A DNA stretch of 64,000 nt, taken from positions 126,673,928 to 126,737,927 of the forward strand of contig CM068838.1 in assembly GCA_028554795.2 (NCBI GenBank). The letters run 5' to 3'. Origin of the DNA: Sinohyriopsis cumingii. Taxonomy: Eukaryota > Mollusca > Bivalvia > Unionida > Unionidae. The notes under the pieces are model-generated. The model saw only the letters and a list, made by a program, of their open reading frames with translations. It ran no database searches and had not been told where the DNA came from. The position numbers and the translations under genes are program-made. Position 1 is the stretch's first letter, and each line of letters opens with the position of its first letter. Positions 1 to 11,349 of the stretch are shown piece after piece.

Positions 1-486
1 ATGACATGTGCTCTATGTAAACATGGTGTTATGTATATTTAATTTAATTGTTTGTTTGTTATGTTTTTTTTAATTTTTTTATTTCACTACATGCTGTTGG
101 ATTGTAACATTGTATGCTGGACCTTGTCCAAAATTGAGTTCATTTCTGCTTGACCTGATTTATATTTTTAACTTCATTTTATGTAGACAACTAATACATA
201 GCTAAATTATTCTCTATATGTATGGGCTTAATATCAGGATCTTTATTAATAGAAGTAGATATATTGATTTGGGTCAGGGTTTTGGACTTTCTAAGTGAAT
301 TTTACAGGTTATGATTTTGATTTTGTAAACATCAGGTTGATTCTAGAAGGTTATTGCCATTAGGTACTGGTTGTTTTAGAAAATGCTAATTGTGACCAGA
401 GGTCAAGTAGAGAACTATATAATTTTTTATTTTATGCTAAGCAGTGAATTACTTGCTTTTCTAATTACAATAATATTGATATTTCA

Positions 487-520
487 CTGTAGTGAAAAAA
501 AACTTTTTTTTTCACTACAG
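487..520. repeat. 34-bp perfect palindrome with A/T core
   Basis: CTGTAGTG followed by eight A is mirrored by eight T and CACTACAG, leaving a two-base centre. Able to form a cruciform; no function is shown. Confidence 0.8.
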
Positions 521-823
521 GAACTACTTTTTGGGTCAGAACATACTTACCTCCCTTTCATTTTCTGTCAGTGAACTACTTTTTCCTTATGTACATGTCA
601 TTGTTATCTCAGTGGCATCTGCAACCAAAATTAAACTTGTAGTTTGTTATTCTGGAAATATCAGTTAATTTTTATCAATCTGACATGGAACTAATTTTGT
701 GCGCAGGTGTACACATAGCGCAGCAGAACATGTACAGTAAACAGCTGACATTACCGTAAGAAATCTGCTAATTCATTGTGTCACAAACTTTAGGTAGCCA
801 ATGTATGTGAGCATAAAATAAAA

Positions 824-952
824 AGAATATTTGCTTGAAATGAGTGAATAATGGATACATTTCATCTTGTTCGCCACTCGTGAAAATACTGAGTTTTTCA
901 TTCACTCGATGAAATATATCTGTTATTCACTTGTTTCAAGCAAATATCCTCT
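824..952. repeat. Foldback repeat inside copy A
   Basis: Left arm 824-865 (with AATATTTGCTTGAAATGAGT) and right arm 908-952 are inverted and about 80% identical, with a loop of about 40 bp. It is absent from copy B, so it arrived with the extra segment of copy A. Likely a small inverted-repeat MITE. Confidence 0.6.
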
Positions 953-1741
953 ATTTAATTGTGAGGACTTGGTCATTCATGCTTTAATATCTTGCACTTT
1001 AAAGTTGTATTATATGTTATGACCAGTAGTTTTAGGCTGGAATCTTTTTTGTTCAGATTATTGAATTCAGGTGATCATTATCTTTGGAAATACGAAAGTG
1101 CTCTGATAAAGATCTTGGATAGAGACATTTACTGGAATTTATTGTCTCTTCAAACCTGGAATTATATTTCTGTGATTCAGCAAAAGACTGTTGATGCATC
1201 AAAACTTTAATAGCTACCACAGACATGTCATCAGCTTCAGTTTTGGGATTTTTCTGGACTTTTACTGAATTTTATTCAGGACTTTTATTGCTAAGATTTG
1301 TGACTGTAATTCTTTGATTATTTTAGGATTTAATTTGCAATACCCTAAGTTTTTTTTCTCATTTTCACTTTGCATTCTTGAGAAGTAAATATATTTGTTA
1401 AATTTTACCTAGCTTGTTGTCTTTCACTCTTTTCTATTACTTATTTTAAGATCATAGACACATAACAATGGGAAAGGTTGTAGTAATAAAAAACTCTTTA
1501 AAGTCAGTTGCATTAGTATTCCTCTAAAATTTTCTTATTAATGTTGTAAATTTAAATAGATACAGAAAAACAATTGTAATTTGGATTCTTCAGAACAATA
1601 TGAATATTTTCATAAATAATAATTCCGGTTTATGGCCAGCCAGCCTTCTCATCTGTTGAATACAGTATTATAAAAATTATAAAAGATATTAGCATTCTCA
1701 GTTCATGATTAAGTTTAGAGTCATTTCCCTTCATTTGTCAG

Positions 1742-1802
1742 GGCCAACCAGACCAGGAAAGATACTCTTACATCATTATAAAGAGAGGCAAGCATAACGA
1801 AG
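1742..1802 (+). CDS. METTL17: METTL17 exon (antepenultimate not shown; third from end)
   Basis: 61-nt exon between acceptor ttgtcag and donor GTAAGT. It encodes GQPDQERYSYIIIKRGKHNE in phase 0 and leaves one base. The ERYSYIII strand matches the end of the methyltransferase fold of METTL17. It sits between a decayed repeat copy (1-1462) and a run of tetranucleotide repeats, so nothing nearby competes for the call. The exon was too short to appear as a long open frame. Confidence 0.8.
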
Positions 1803-4800
1803 GTAAGTGCTTGTGAATTGTATAAGAAAATAAAGTCCAACCTGATCTAGCAAACACCTGCATATAAAAACAACCTGCCCATAGAAATCACTATCTTTTC
1901 AGTCTCCTGAACATTTCAGTAAGTTTGTCTGCATGGTCGCTGTTTTTATTGTTTTGACCGTCATGTACTATATATAGCAACTGCTGGTTGTTTGACATTA
2001 ATTTATTCTTTATCAGAATTTTACACCTGCACTTTTAAAGGCCTAATCTTTGCACCTATTTATATATATCTATCAATCTACCTAGCTCTATCTCTTTACC
2101 TAACTACCTACTTACATATGTACCTACCTACCTATATACCTATCTATCAATCTATCAACATTTGTCTATATATCTATTCCATCCATCCACCCACCCACCC
2201 ACCTATCTTGGGCTGTCTTATCTGTATGTAAAAACCACCTGACCATAAAGGCCACATTTTTTGTTATCCCTATATATCTGTCAATCTGCCTTGTTCTATC
2301 TCTTTACCTACCTACCTACTTACCTATGTAACCACCTACCTATTTGCCTATCTATAAATTTATCTACATTTGTCTATAAATCTAATCCATCCATCCACCC
2401 ATCCACCTATCTTGGGCTCTCTTATCTGTACGTAAAAACTACCTGACCATAAAGAACACATGTTTTTTCTTCCCCTGGGTAGACATTTGACACCAGTTTG
2501 ATGGTACATTTCCACCAGTGCTTGTCACAGATTATGTTTTTAATCTTTATTTTTGGTCTGGTTTTATTTTTTAGTGTAATGAAAACATCTTCACTAGCCA
2601 AGAATGAATGATTCACCTTTTTTCAGAGTGACCCTTGTACTACTGTTCTCTCTCTGATTGCAAGCAGCTGCAAGAAACTGATCCAGTCAGATTGATCATT
2701 ATATTTACCTAGATTGGAATAATGTTTTGCCTACTCTGTAGACAACACATCAAATATCAAATTCTCCACTTTAAACACAAGTTTTCTTTTGAGTCAAGGC
2801 AGTTGAACATCACAGAAGTTATCATATTAAATACCAAACATACTCTCTCATTAATCACTTGATTTGCTTGCTATGGATGGTAACTCTTTCGTCTCAATGA
2901 GTTTTCTCATTAATCACTTGATTTGCTTGCTATGGATGGTAACTCTTTCATTTCAGTGAGTTTTCTCATTAATCACTTGATTTGCTTGCTATGGATGGTA
3001 ATTCTTTCATTTAAGTGAGTTTTCTCATTAATCACTTGATTTGTTTGCTATGGATGGTAATTCTTTCATTTTAGTGAGTTTTCTCATTAATCACTTGAGT
3101 TGCTTGCTATGGATGGTAACTCTTTCATTTCAGTGAGTTTTCTCATTAATCACTTGATTTGCTTGCTAAAGATGGTAACTCTTTCATCCACAAAGACACC
3201 TTCAGAATACTGCATGGCTGGCTACATATGCCAGTGGTCAGTGTTGACAAATGTAGACAGGCAACCATTGGTTAAAGGAGATGTATAAAGAACCAGTATG
3301 AAGAATTTATATTAGGTGTCTGTTATTATGTGCTGCTGCAAATTTTAATTCCCAAATTCCTATCCATCTTTTTACCATATCAACATTCTGAGTCTGACTG
3401 CAAAAACTCATCAGTTAGAAGCCCTCAAAATTGAAAACTCTTGGGACCCGATTTAATTTTCAGTTTTGAAAGTTTTTTTTGTTTAATGAGGTTTCACAGA
3501 TAGAGTGTTTTGAATTCCATTTTCTTTAGAATATCTAAAAAAGCAGATGCTCCTAGTCCAAATTGTTCCCTAGTTTTTTCCATGTATGTTTTGGCACCGA
3601 TTCATTCATTTTAATATGGCTCATTTTATCCTGTGAAGTTAAATCAAATCGAAGAAGCTTAGCTGCTTGGTGTGACATCTTAACATGCAAGTGAAGACAA
3701 ACGACAGTCATGGTTACTTAAATAAATGTATATAATCACTTCTTTTTTGAAAATCAATCAAATAAACTAACAAAAATCATTATATATTGATCATATGTAC
3801 CAAGAAGTAGCATCAGTGACAGATATACTGTGAACATAATCTCTGTTAAATGGCATATCTACAAGCATTTAGTTATTACTAATTTACTTAATGCTGACTC
3901 TTTTGTATGGTGTGAAGACAAAGACTGCTTGCTTGCTTTTTGGCCATAACTTGTGTTGGTGTGTGAAGTATTGTTTTAACAATGCATGTCAATGGAACAT
4001 TTTCTTTCTGATAAACCTACTACAGAATGTTCTAGCCATAAATAACCTACTCCAGGAATCATCAGCAATTTGGCAGCCAAAACACATTTCCAAGTTTAAA
4101 GTGAGTTTCAGTGTTATGGGGCTTTAATTAGTGTAAAATAGAAAATATTATATTTGCTTCATGTATACTTTTGTGTCATTTATAAGATTTAATGTTATGT
4201 AAATTTTTATCATGTACATTTGACTAATAGTTAAAAGAAAGCTCCATTGCACACATCTATTTCTTCTTTACCAGTAAATACATTACCCAATCATAATACC
4301 TTAGAAGTACTACTACTGCCTCACAAATCCAGCCCTCAAAAATACTACTTGTAGCTAAAGGGAGCTAAAAGTTGTCTGCTGATGTAGATGATCTCCCTTT
4401 AGGAATAAGGATTGGAGGCAGAATGCATGAACCTGTCAGTTACTGCTTCTGCTCTTGCCAAGAAGCATGCTTTTGTCATGAGAGGATCCACAGAGTTCAT
4501 GTAGCATCATAAAGAATAATAGAACATGACGGTTATTAATCTGAATGATGAGCACAAATATTTTCATACCAATTAAGTTCCACTACCTGTAATGGATTCT
4601 TATTTAAACAAGTTGTTTTGCATTCAGGTACTGCCAAGTGGCCGCGACTGATTCTACCTTCAGTCTGTGCATCAGACCACACACATTGCAAAGTCTGCTG
4701 CCCAGATGGCAATTTAAACCAGGTCATCATCACCAAAGGAAAACACTCCAGGTATGGGCAGTATGCCTTTCTTTTTTCTTGCCTTCTCAAAAGGTTTTTA

Positions 4801-7800
4801 AAAAATTAGATTCAGTAGTAACTAGGTTGTTTATTGTATATCCAGTTTTATTCACAGTATATTAAAAGAAGTTTTCATAATTCATTTATTGCCTGTTTAT
4901 TTATATCTACATTTCTACCAAGTTTCTTCAAAGAATACAGAATCCACAAAGAGGAAACACAGAACAATTTAAGTTCCAGATTGTCAGTTGATATGTCTCA
5001 GTGTCTGTCCATCTAGCTGTCATGCATCAACACTAACATTGTGGTTTTATTTAGGACATGTTCTTAGACGCTATTGCTTTTGGTCACAGGACTTTGTATG
5101 TTAATGGTTCACGAGTACTACATGCATCAGTGCAGACTAGGTCACTGTGTCCTGTTTAATTAAGCTCAGGTTCTCTTTGGTAAGGATTTGCATTTAGCTA
5201 CTTCTCTGACACTGTTGCTTACCAAGTCATTTAACTTGGAATAAAGATACATTATGAGTACTCACCCTAGTCAGTATTAGGTCACTGTGACAAGTATTTT
5301 CCACCAGTTACCTTCATTAACTATTGCATTTAACTTGGTTTTTCAAACACTGTTGCCTGCAATCATGTCAGGGATGGTCATGGCTTTGAAAAAGTTGTTG
5401 GCAAAAAAATTGCCAAACTCAATATTTTGGTGCCAATTTTCAAAACATGTTGCCAGAACAAGTAGTGAATATTTTTACAAGTCTATTAATGTAATTTGCA
5501 ATGACAGTTGTAAAAGATGGGATAGTTATTACTTTATTGATAGCAAGCAATACAGCCTTAATATTACAAAATAAATCATTCCATGACTGTTTTGCACTAC
5601 TTCCATGGTCTTTTCATCCCGCATCACTGTTAGTACATAGGTATGACTGTTGTCACCTGAAATAAATGCGTTGTCAAATGTAAAATATCTACTTTCCTGA
5701 CATCTACAGTCTTTCTCTCTCTTTTTAATAGAAACATCAAGTATTAAGTAAATCTATATTATATATATTATTTTACAAATAATAGTTTTGTAAGGATCTT
5801 TAGTTAATGACATTTTAAGACTAAAACCATATGGTCCTACTTTGCAATGTAAGATAAGTGGCATATAATGTGACCGTCAATTTCATGCATTCAGGAATTG
5901 AACCACCACCCCTCCCTTTATGGCCAGCTTCACAAAGTACATCTCCATCAACCAAGAGTTCAGAAATTTATTTTTGCTGCACTTTACATGCTTTGCTTTT
6001 GTGAATTGCTTCCTAAATCCCAAGAATGATCACCGAATGCTGTAGATTTTTTTCTTGACAAGCAAACTAGGATATACGAGATAACAATAAGGAATTAAGG
6101 TGGGATATAAAATGTGGGAAATATATATCACCTATATGGTAGCTTAAGACCACATTTGAACTGTTAACATAAATTCACACCCATTTTAGGCATTGTTTAT
6201 TTGTCAATCAGTTGCTGGCGCTTTTTACTCACTGTAGAACAGGCAGCTTCTTTGAAGTATGTCGAAGACGCTTGATTCTAACCTTTAGTTATTGTGCAGC
6301 TTGGGCACAGCTGACCAGAATATGAAATGGGGGCACATTGGGTATGGAGTGGATCCCCTCCATACTATAGTTGGGTGGTGCACGAATACCACACTCCACA
6401 GGGAGAAACAGCGTGTCCTTTGAGAATTTCACGTGAATTGGACCCGAAAAATCGGTGAATATTTAATGAAAACGATGCTTAATTATGCCGTAGGTTCCTT
6501 TAGTGGTCCCTTTGAATTTCCTTGCTCCAATTCCATGACAGCATGTACAAATTAAATAGCCCAAATAATCGCCAGATGGTATAATTTGTCGCCAATAAAG
6601 AAAATAAATTGCAATTTGTGATATTGGCGAAGCCCAGGACAATCCCTGGTATGTGATTGTGTCATGAAGAGTAATATTGTATCTTGAAGAATATTCCTTA
6701 AGTAATAGAAGATCACTAAAACCTATTTTTCACACTCCACTGACATGCTTGAAGCTTTGTGTTTAGCTTTTTCTCAGACACCATTGCCTGCAGTCATTTA
6801 ATTTGGTATCTAGATGCTTCTTGTGAAGTAGTACACCTTCAGATCAAAACCAAGTCAATGTGACCTATATTTCACACGCCAGTGATCTGTGATTACCTCT
6901 GTATTTAACAGAGTTTCTTAGACACTATTACTTTAGAATTATTTACCTCGATACATAGAATGTGCCATAAATAACACTGAATTTTTTGGACAAAATAAAG
7001 CTCAGCAATCTTACCATTCCACAGTTGGCAGTTTTCTGGCACTTTTGGCATACATTCAGAAAAGTAAATGCTCTTTTAATTTTTATTTCCACTGGATTGG
7101 TCAACAGCTGGATTTCCTTGTCCCTATGAGAGAAGTGTATCTACAGTTACCAGACTTTGTGGATGGGGCAAGGAACAATGCTATTGATTCTGTGGTCTAA
7201 GGTCAAGGTCACTAACTGAAATTCAATGATTTCTGTGCAGTAACAAGTTTTCAACCCATCAACGTCTACCAAACTTTGGGGAGAGCATGCACACAGGGTT
7301 AAAAAAGAGCCATATTTATGGTGGTACCAGAGAGAGGGGACAAAAGGTCAAAGTTCAAGATTATTATGACTGAAAGAAGAAAATATTTTCAGCACTATCA
7401 CTTCTCCACTATCTACAGTTACCGAACTTTCAGGATAGCTTGCATTTCAGTTTCATGGTCAGAAGTCAAAGGTCATTGTAGCTGCGCCTGAAAAAAGAAA
7501 ACAGCTTTCTGCACAATAAATTAAGTTCTTCACCATCTACAGGTAATAAACTTTATGGAGAAATTGTTTGAGCACAATGATTCATTGTCAACCATCTACA
7601 ACTACCAAACATTGTGGATAGCGTGCAGATGGAGCTAGGACAAATCCAGTTGACTTCAGAGTCAAAGGGCAAGTTCACTGTGACAGGAGAAAAAGAAAAA
7701 TGGTTTTTACTTAAAAACTATAGTTCTTCTTCATCTGTGGTTGCCACACTAAAGAAGCCTGGTCTATTTAAGGGTCAAAGGCTAAATAGTCAGCATCATT

Positions 7801-8894
7801 ACAACTGAAAGAAGAAAAAAGCTGTTTCCTCCCAGCAACATTATTCACATGTCACATATCTTGACCAAACTTTGTTAAAGACTTGCAGTTGGAAAAAATC
7901 ACCTTATTTTGAGGTCAAAAGGTCAAGGTGACTGAAAGAAAAAACTGGTTTCTGCACAGAAATTACTATTTTCTATATATAGGGCTATTAAGCACAGGAT
8001 GGGCATATAATGTGCTGGTCATGTTACTTATGTACTTATCAGTCCCTGCCAGATTTTATTTGGGGAAAAGGGTTACTTCTGTCTTGTCTATATATGTGAA
8101 TGGACATACCTTGCAGTTTACATAACTTCCTATAACTTGATAAAGACTGAATTTGTTGAAATCTAATGATTATTTCATGTGCTTTTTTTAACTGAAACCT
8201 GGGTTGAATTGTGGGTTGTTATTCATTAGTTCCGATTTCTTTGACTAAAACCTAGGCTGAATTACCATTTTTGTTTGTTTTCCGATTTATTCTGCTTGGC
8301 CATGGACTCTTATGCTGTACTTCATGCTCCTCAGGTAGGATTATTTATTTCCTTTGATTTGGTGTTATTACAGCCAAGAGGAGTCTTAGATTTAACATCA
8401 TGTACAAAATGGTTCGTGACCAACAATCAAACTTGTGTTTCCTTTAAAAACAGCAAACTTCTTTTTCTTTCAGAGAACTGTATAAATGCTCACGAGTTTC
8501 CAGGTGGGGAGATCTTCTGCCTGTTATCTGGACAGAGGATATTCTTACAAGACATGACGCAACACATGAAGATGACCAGTCTGAACAATCAAGTCAGGGG
8601 GACACCATTATTACAGGCCGTGATGTCAACACTGGATTTAGAAATGATGGAACAGATCTTGCTTGGGCTGATAGTTTTGGAGTAGGACAGAAAACAGAGA
8701 CCAATGATACAAGATGGGATGATATAGAACTTGATAATCAAAATAAAGCTGACACATGTAGATCATCTTTTCCAGATGCCGGTATACAAACTAAATTGGA
8801 CAAGACAGAAACTATTCAAGACCTTGAACATCCAACTAAAGCAAAGACTGAAGTTCAGACAGAGAGTATTCCATCCTCCGTGGGAACAGTTTAA
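1742..8894 (+). CDS. METTL17: METTL17 (Rsm22-like), 3' part of gene, three exons
   Basis: METTL17 is a mitochondrial matrix protein with a methyltransferase fold that binds the small mitoribosomal subunit during assembly; an Fe-S cluster has been reported for it. Three exons join without a phase break: 1742-1802 (phase 0 to 1), 4628-4751 (1 to 2) and 8474-8894 (2 to stop TAA). Read through, they give the family's C-terminal signature: ERYSYIIIKRG, then a run containing HCKVCCPDG, then HSRELYKCSR and WGDLLPV. I recognise these from vertebrate METTL17 by memory, not by a search. All three introns' visible ends are AG/GT. The start codon, mitochondrial targeting peptide and most of the methyltransferase domain lie upstream of base 1. 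The gene is convergent with ANKS6. After WGDLLP the frame continues for about 120 hydrophilic residues, longer than I expect for the family. Confidence 0.85.
2055..2465. repeat. CTAT/CCAT tetranucleotide tract, duplicated at 204 bp
   Basis: Imperfect CTAC/CTAT and CCAT/CCAC runs. The entire tract occurs twice: CACCTATCTTGGGCT recurs 204 bp apart (about 2202 and 2406), each time followed by TGTAAAAAC.ACCTGACCAT. A related partial tail lies near 1858-1890. The open frames over it are repeat artefacts. METTL17 intron. Confidence 0.8.
2840..3190. repeat. 59-bp minisatellite, six copies
   Basis: TCTCATTAATCACTTG recurs at 2846, 2905, 2964, 3023, 3082 and 3141, exactly 59 bp apart. Each unit continues ATTTGCTTGCTATGGATGG with few differences between units. 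Lies in a METTL17 intron. Confidence 0.95.
3300..4620. other. METTL17 intron stretch with one dispersed repeat
   Basis: No exon seen. A dispersed repeat at about 4290-4500 (CACAAATCCAGCCCTC) recurs near 34706-34900 and, inverted, near 35620-35725. The open frame at 3891-4127 has no family resemblance or splice support. Confidence 0.5.
4628..4751 (+). CDS. METTL17: METTL17 penultimate exon with Cys-rich CCPDG motif
   Basis: 124-nt exon, acceptor gcattcag and donor GTATGG, starting with two bases that complete a Gly codon and ending with two bases of an Arg codon. It encodes WPRLILPSVCASDHTHC followed by KVCCPDGNLNQVIITKG. The cysteines (one in SVCAS, then THC and VCC) lie where the family has its conserved metal-binding cysteines. 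Open frames on the opposite strand and in other + frames here are shadows. Confidence 0.85.
4800..7100. other. METTL17 intron, mostly unique AT-rich sequence
   Basis: No exon found. A ~120-bp segment at 6530-6650 is an inverted copy of 17040-17160 (shared GGGCTTCGCCAAT and ATACCATCTGGC), so part of it is a dispersed repeat. Confidence 0.5.
7110..8010. repeat. Degenerate tandem repeat with ~125-bp unit
   Basis: The phrase CTACAGTTACCAAACTTTGTGG, in varied forms, recurs at about 7142, 7264, 7412, 7538, 7597, 7736 and 7859, and GGTCAAAGGTCAAGGTCACT occurs between. Old, diverged array next to the METTL17 terminal exon. Confidence 0.65.
8474..8894 (+). CDS. METTL17: METTL17 terminal exon with long acidic tail
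   Basis: Exon starts after ctttctttcag and runs in one open frame to TAA at 8892-8894. The first 20 residues (ELYKCSRVSRWGDLLPV) are the conserved METTL17 end. The next ~120 residues are rich in Asp, Glu, Thr, Gln and Asn (for example WADSFGVGQKTETNDTRWDD) with no membrane segment or domain I recognise. The two longest open frames overlapping this stretch are in other phases and are not the gene. Possible poly(A) signals AATAAA follow at about 9380, 9417 and 9440. Confidence 0.8.
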
Positions 8895-9450
8895 TGTCAC
8901 AGTATCTTTGTAACGAGGTGTTTTAAGTGGAAACAATTTACATTTGTAAGTGCCAGGACAGAAGAGACTGGGTTTTAATGTAGATTCCCATATGACAGAG
9001 AAATCTTGTAGATTTACAATCCTTTTTCTCATCTTCTGATGATTCTCTCAGTCAGTTATCTTCAGTCATCATGATTGGATGACAACATAATATTGTATGA
9101 CACTTTCTGTACAGACTACTTTATGACACACTTTCTGGACAGACTACTGTATGACACACTTTCTGGACAGACTACTGTATGACACACTTTCTGTACAGAC
9201 TATTGTATGACACTTTCTGGACAGAATACTGTATGACACACTTTGACATAATATTGTATGACACACATTCTGGACAGGCTACTGTATGACACACTTTAAT
9301 GTCACAGCATTGGACAACACAATTTAAACTTCAACATGCTTTCAATATTTGCAAATTAAGTAAGGCCATGATGTGATGGAATAAATCTTCAGTATCTTCC
9401 TTTCCTCTTTGTAAAGCAAATAAAACAAAGCTATACAGAATGCAAATAAA
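8895..9450 (+). other. Probable METTL17 3' untranslated region
   Basis: Non-coding sequence after the METTL17 stop. It contains a minisatellite (9091-9297) and three AATAAA hexamers around 9380-9445, the most likely cleavage region. The extent is inferred only from these hexamers. Confidence 0.4.
9091..9297. repeat. 27-29-bp minisatellite in METTL17 3' region
   Basis: About seven copies of ACTGTATGACACACTTTCTG with GACAGACT, two of them altered. It follows the METTL17 stop by about 200 bp and precedes the AATAAA hexamers, so it is probably transcribed. Confidence 0.85.
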
Positions 9451-10379
9451 GTGAACCACCTTGTCATGATGCTAACATAAACTTGCATTCTCTTGGTCTT
9501 ACCCCTGTCCAGCTTTAGTGAGGTTTTCCATTCGGGTCAGTGGCTCAATCACTGTATTCTGGCACTTTTTCTCTTTGAACATCTTTGTAGTTATATGGAA
9601 TAGCAATTTTTTTTAAAATTAGCCATTGATTTCAAGTCTGATGCAAAATGTTCCAACTCGAGACTAATTTTTATATTCCAGTCAAATCTTTTGGCCTATG
9701 CTGATTGCTGTTCCCTTTCCATTCATTTAACTTATTCAAGACTTGACAGTTCAATTCAGCAAATACAGATAAAATCTAATGTATTTTTTATTTTACTGTC
9801 AGTAGAGAAAAGTTTAATGATATCCAGAATTGAACGTGTGGGAATGTGTGTTTCCCTGAAAATAAATTGGCAGCTAACAGCTAGTTGTTCCAGCTCTGAA
9901 AAATTCTGTCAATATAAGTGGCCTTGTTTAAAAAGCAATTTTCTATATGTAATTTTTATAATGTATCAAAATACTTGGAATTTCTGACAATTTATCTGTC
10001 AATAAACTTGGATATAAACATTTTTATAAAATACAACCTTTGCAGGGCCTCCCTTGGAAATATTTTGCTTTGCGCCATGAAAATTCACCAAATGTAAAAC
10101 ATTTGGAGCCACTTTTTGGCCATAGAAACCATTTTATGACATGATGCAGGGACTTAAATATATGCATATTATATTGGCCCTATTTTTAATCTATATAAAC
10201 ATGTTTTTGTTACATTTCAAAGCACAAGAATAATTATTAATAAATATAATAATACCATTATATACACGTGAAGTTCAATGTATAGCATAGGGAAAGCAAG
10301 AATGATTAAGTATGTTTCTTTATAACTGATACTACAAAATACTGCTTAGTCTTTATGAACAATATCACTGACACTTCAT

Positions 10380-10760
10380 CAATATCTGCCTCATTTTCTT
10401 CCAAATTTTAAATGCATTCCTGAAATAAAAATTCTCAACAAGAGGCCCATCAATAGAAATTCTCATTAAATTTGTCAGAGTAGAATTTCATAAGCTTGTT
10501 TTGATCAGATTTTGGTGACAGAACCCCCTCTCACAGTCTGCAGTAGAAATAAGGGCAACAAGTAACCCGGTAGCTGCCTCAGATTCAGCCAGACATAAAT
10601 CCTTATTTTTGCCATATTCTTTGTGCTTGATACAGACTTGTTTTATAAAGTAAATATTTAATTTTTCGTTCATATAAGAGACTCTGGCCCTTTACAGTCG
10701 ATGACAGACATCCCTGTAGTGGCATCCTGTGTTAAACGGTTAAGTTCAGTCCACAAAAAA
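10380..10760 (-). pseudogene. hAT transposase C-terminal fossil
   Basis: On the - strand the frame at 10488-10673 contains ALISTADCERGFCHQNLIKT, the STADCERGF...N.IKT signature of the hAT dimerisation domain (KIAA1586/ZMYM-like branch). After a frameshift the next phase reads LTNLMRISIDGP, the usual continuation. Just upstream (10690-10755) TELNRLTQDATTGMSV fits the same protein. Stops and shifts show that it is dead. Bases 10800-11340 may hold more of the same but are too decayed to trace. Confidence 0.7.
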
Positions 10761-11349
10761 TGTTATCTAAGTAAATAATCCTTAAAACACTAAGCAGTCG
10801 TAAGTGTGTCTCACACTCACAGTATGCAAAAAACATAAATTAACAACACATGCAAACAAAACTTTTTGCCAACTTGTTCAGCAATAGAGTATATCCCCCG
10901 GTCATTCCTGATTTCCTTCTAATCACATTCAGTTGCTTCTCAAAAGCGAATGATAGCTTGCAGTTAGCTGAAGTCAAGTTCATATAGCGTCTTATTCATC
11001 ATCTACCGACATGATCCACTGACTGCCGCAGATAGTGAAAACAGATGGCCAGAGTCGTTTATATCGATGAAAATTCAAAATTTACTTTATAAAAAATTTT
11101 TCTCCAGCAACTTTTGCCAGTCAGTATAAAATAGCACCACTTTCAAAATTTGTTCACATTTGGCAACAAATGCAAAGCATAGTGAAGGCCTTTCTTTGAA
11201 TATATGTTTTTTGTTCTCTTCAAAGTAGAGATTTATGGGATCTTTCTTTTGGGATCAGTCAAAACTGCAGAAATGCTGCCTGGGTTTTACCTGATGAAGG
11301 AATCTCCCTTTTTGTCACCAAGATAGGGTTTCATAAAGGGAAGGGGTAT

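Larger units (their letters stand above)
1..1462 (+). repeat. Repeat copy A, homologous to 25155-25890
   Basis: Bases 60-420 and 1000-1462 match 25190-25500 and 25540-25890 in order and orientation, for example AAGTTCATTTCTGCTTGACC near 150 and 25250, and GCTTGTTGTCTTTCACTC near 1412 and 25830. Bases about 420-1000 are extra and include two inverted repeats. It appears to be the 3' part of an element whose coding part would lie left of base 1. It occupies a METTL17 intron. Confidence 0.75.

Noticed and set aside
2055..2446. Open frames rich in Tyr, Leu and Ile over the tetranucleotide tract, resembling membrane segments
   Set aside because: Pure translation of CTAT/CCAT repeats.
4536..4790. 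84-residue - strand frame and two + frames over 4618-4865
   Set aside because: Shadows of the METTL17 exon 4628-4751, which has splice sites and family motifs in one phase only.
8275..8685. 136-residue + strand frame
   Set aside because: It overlaps the METTL17 terminal exon in a different phase, and its first half is intron sequence.
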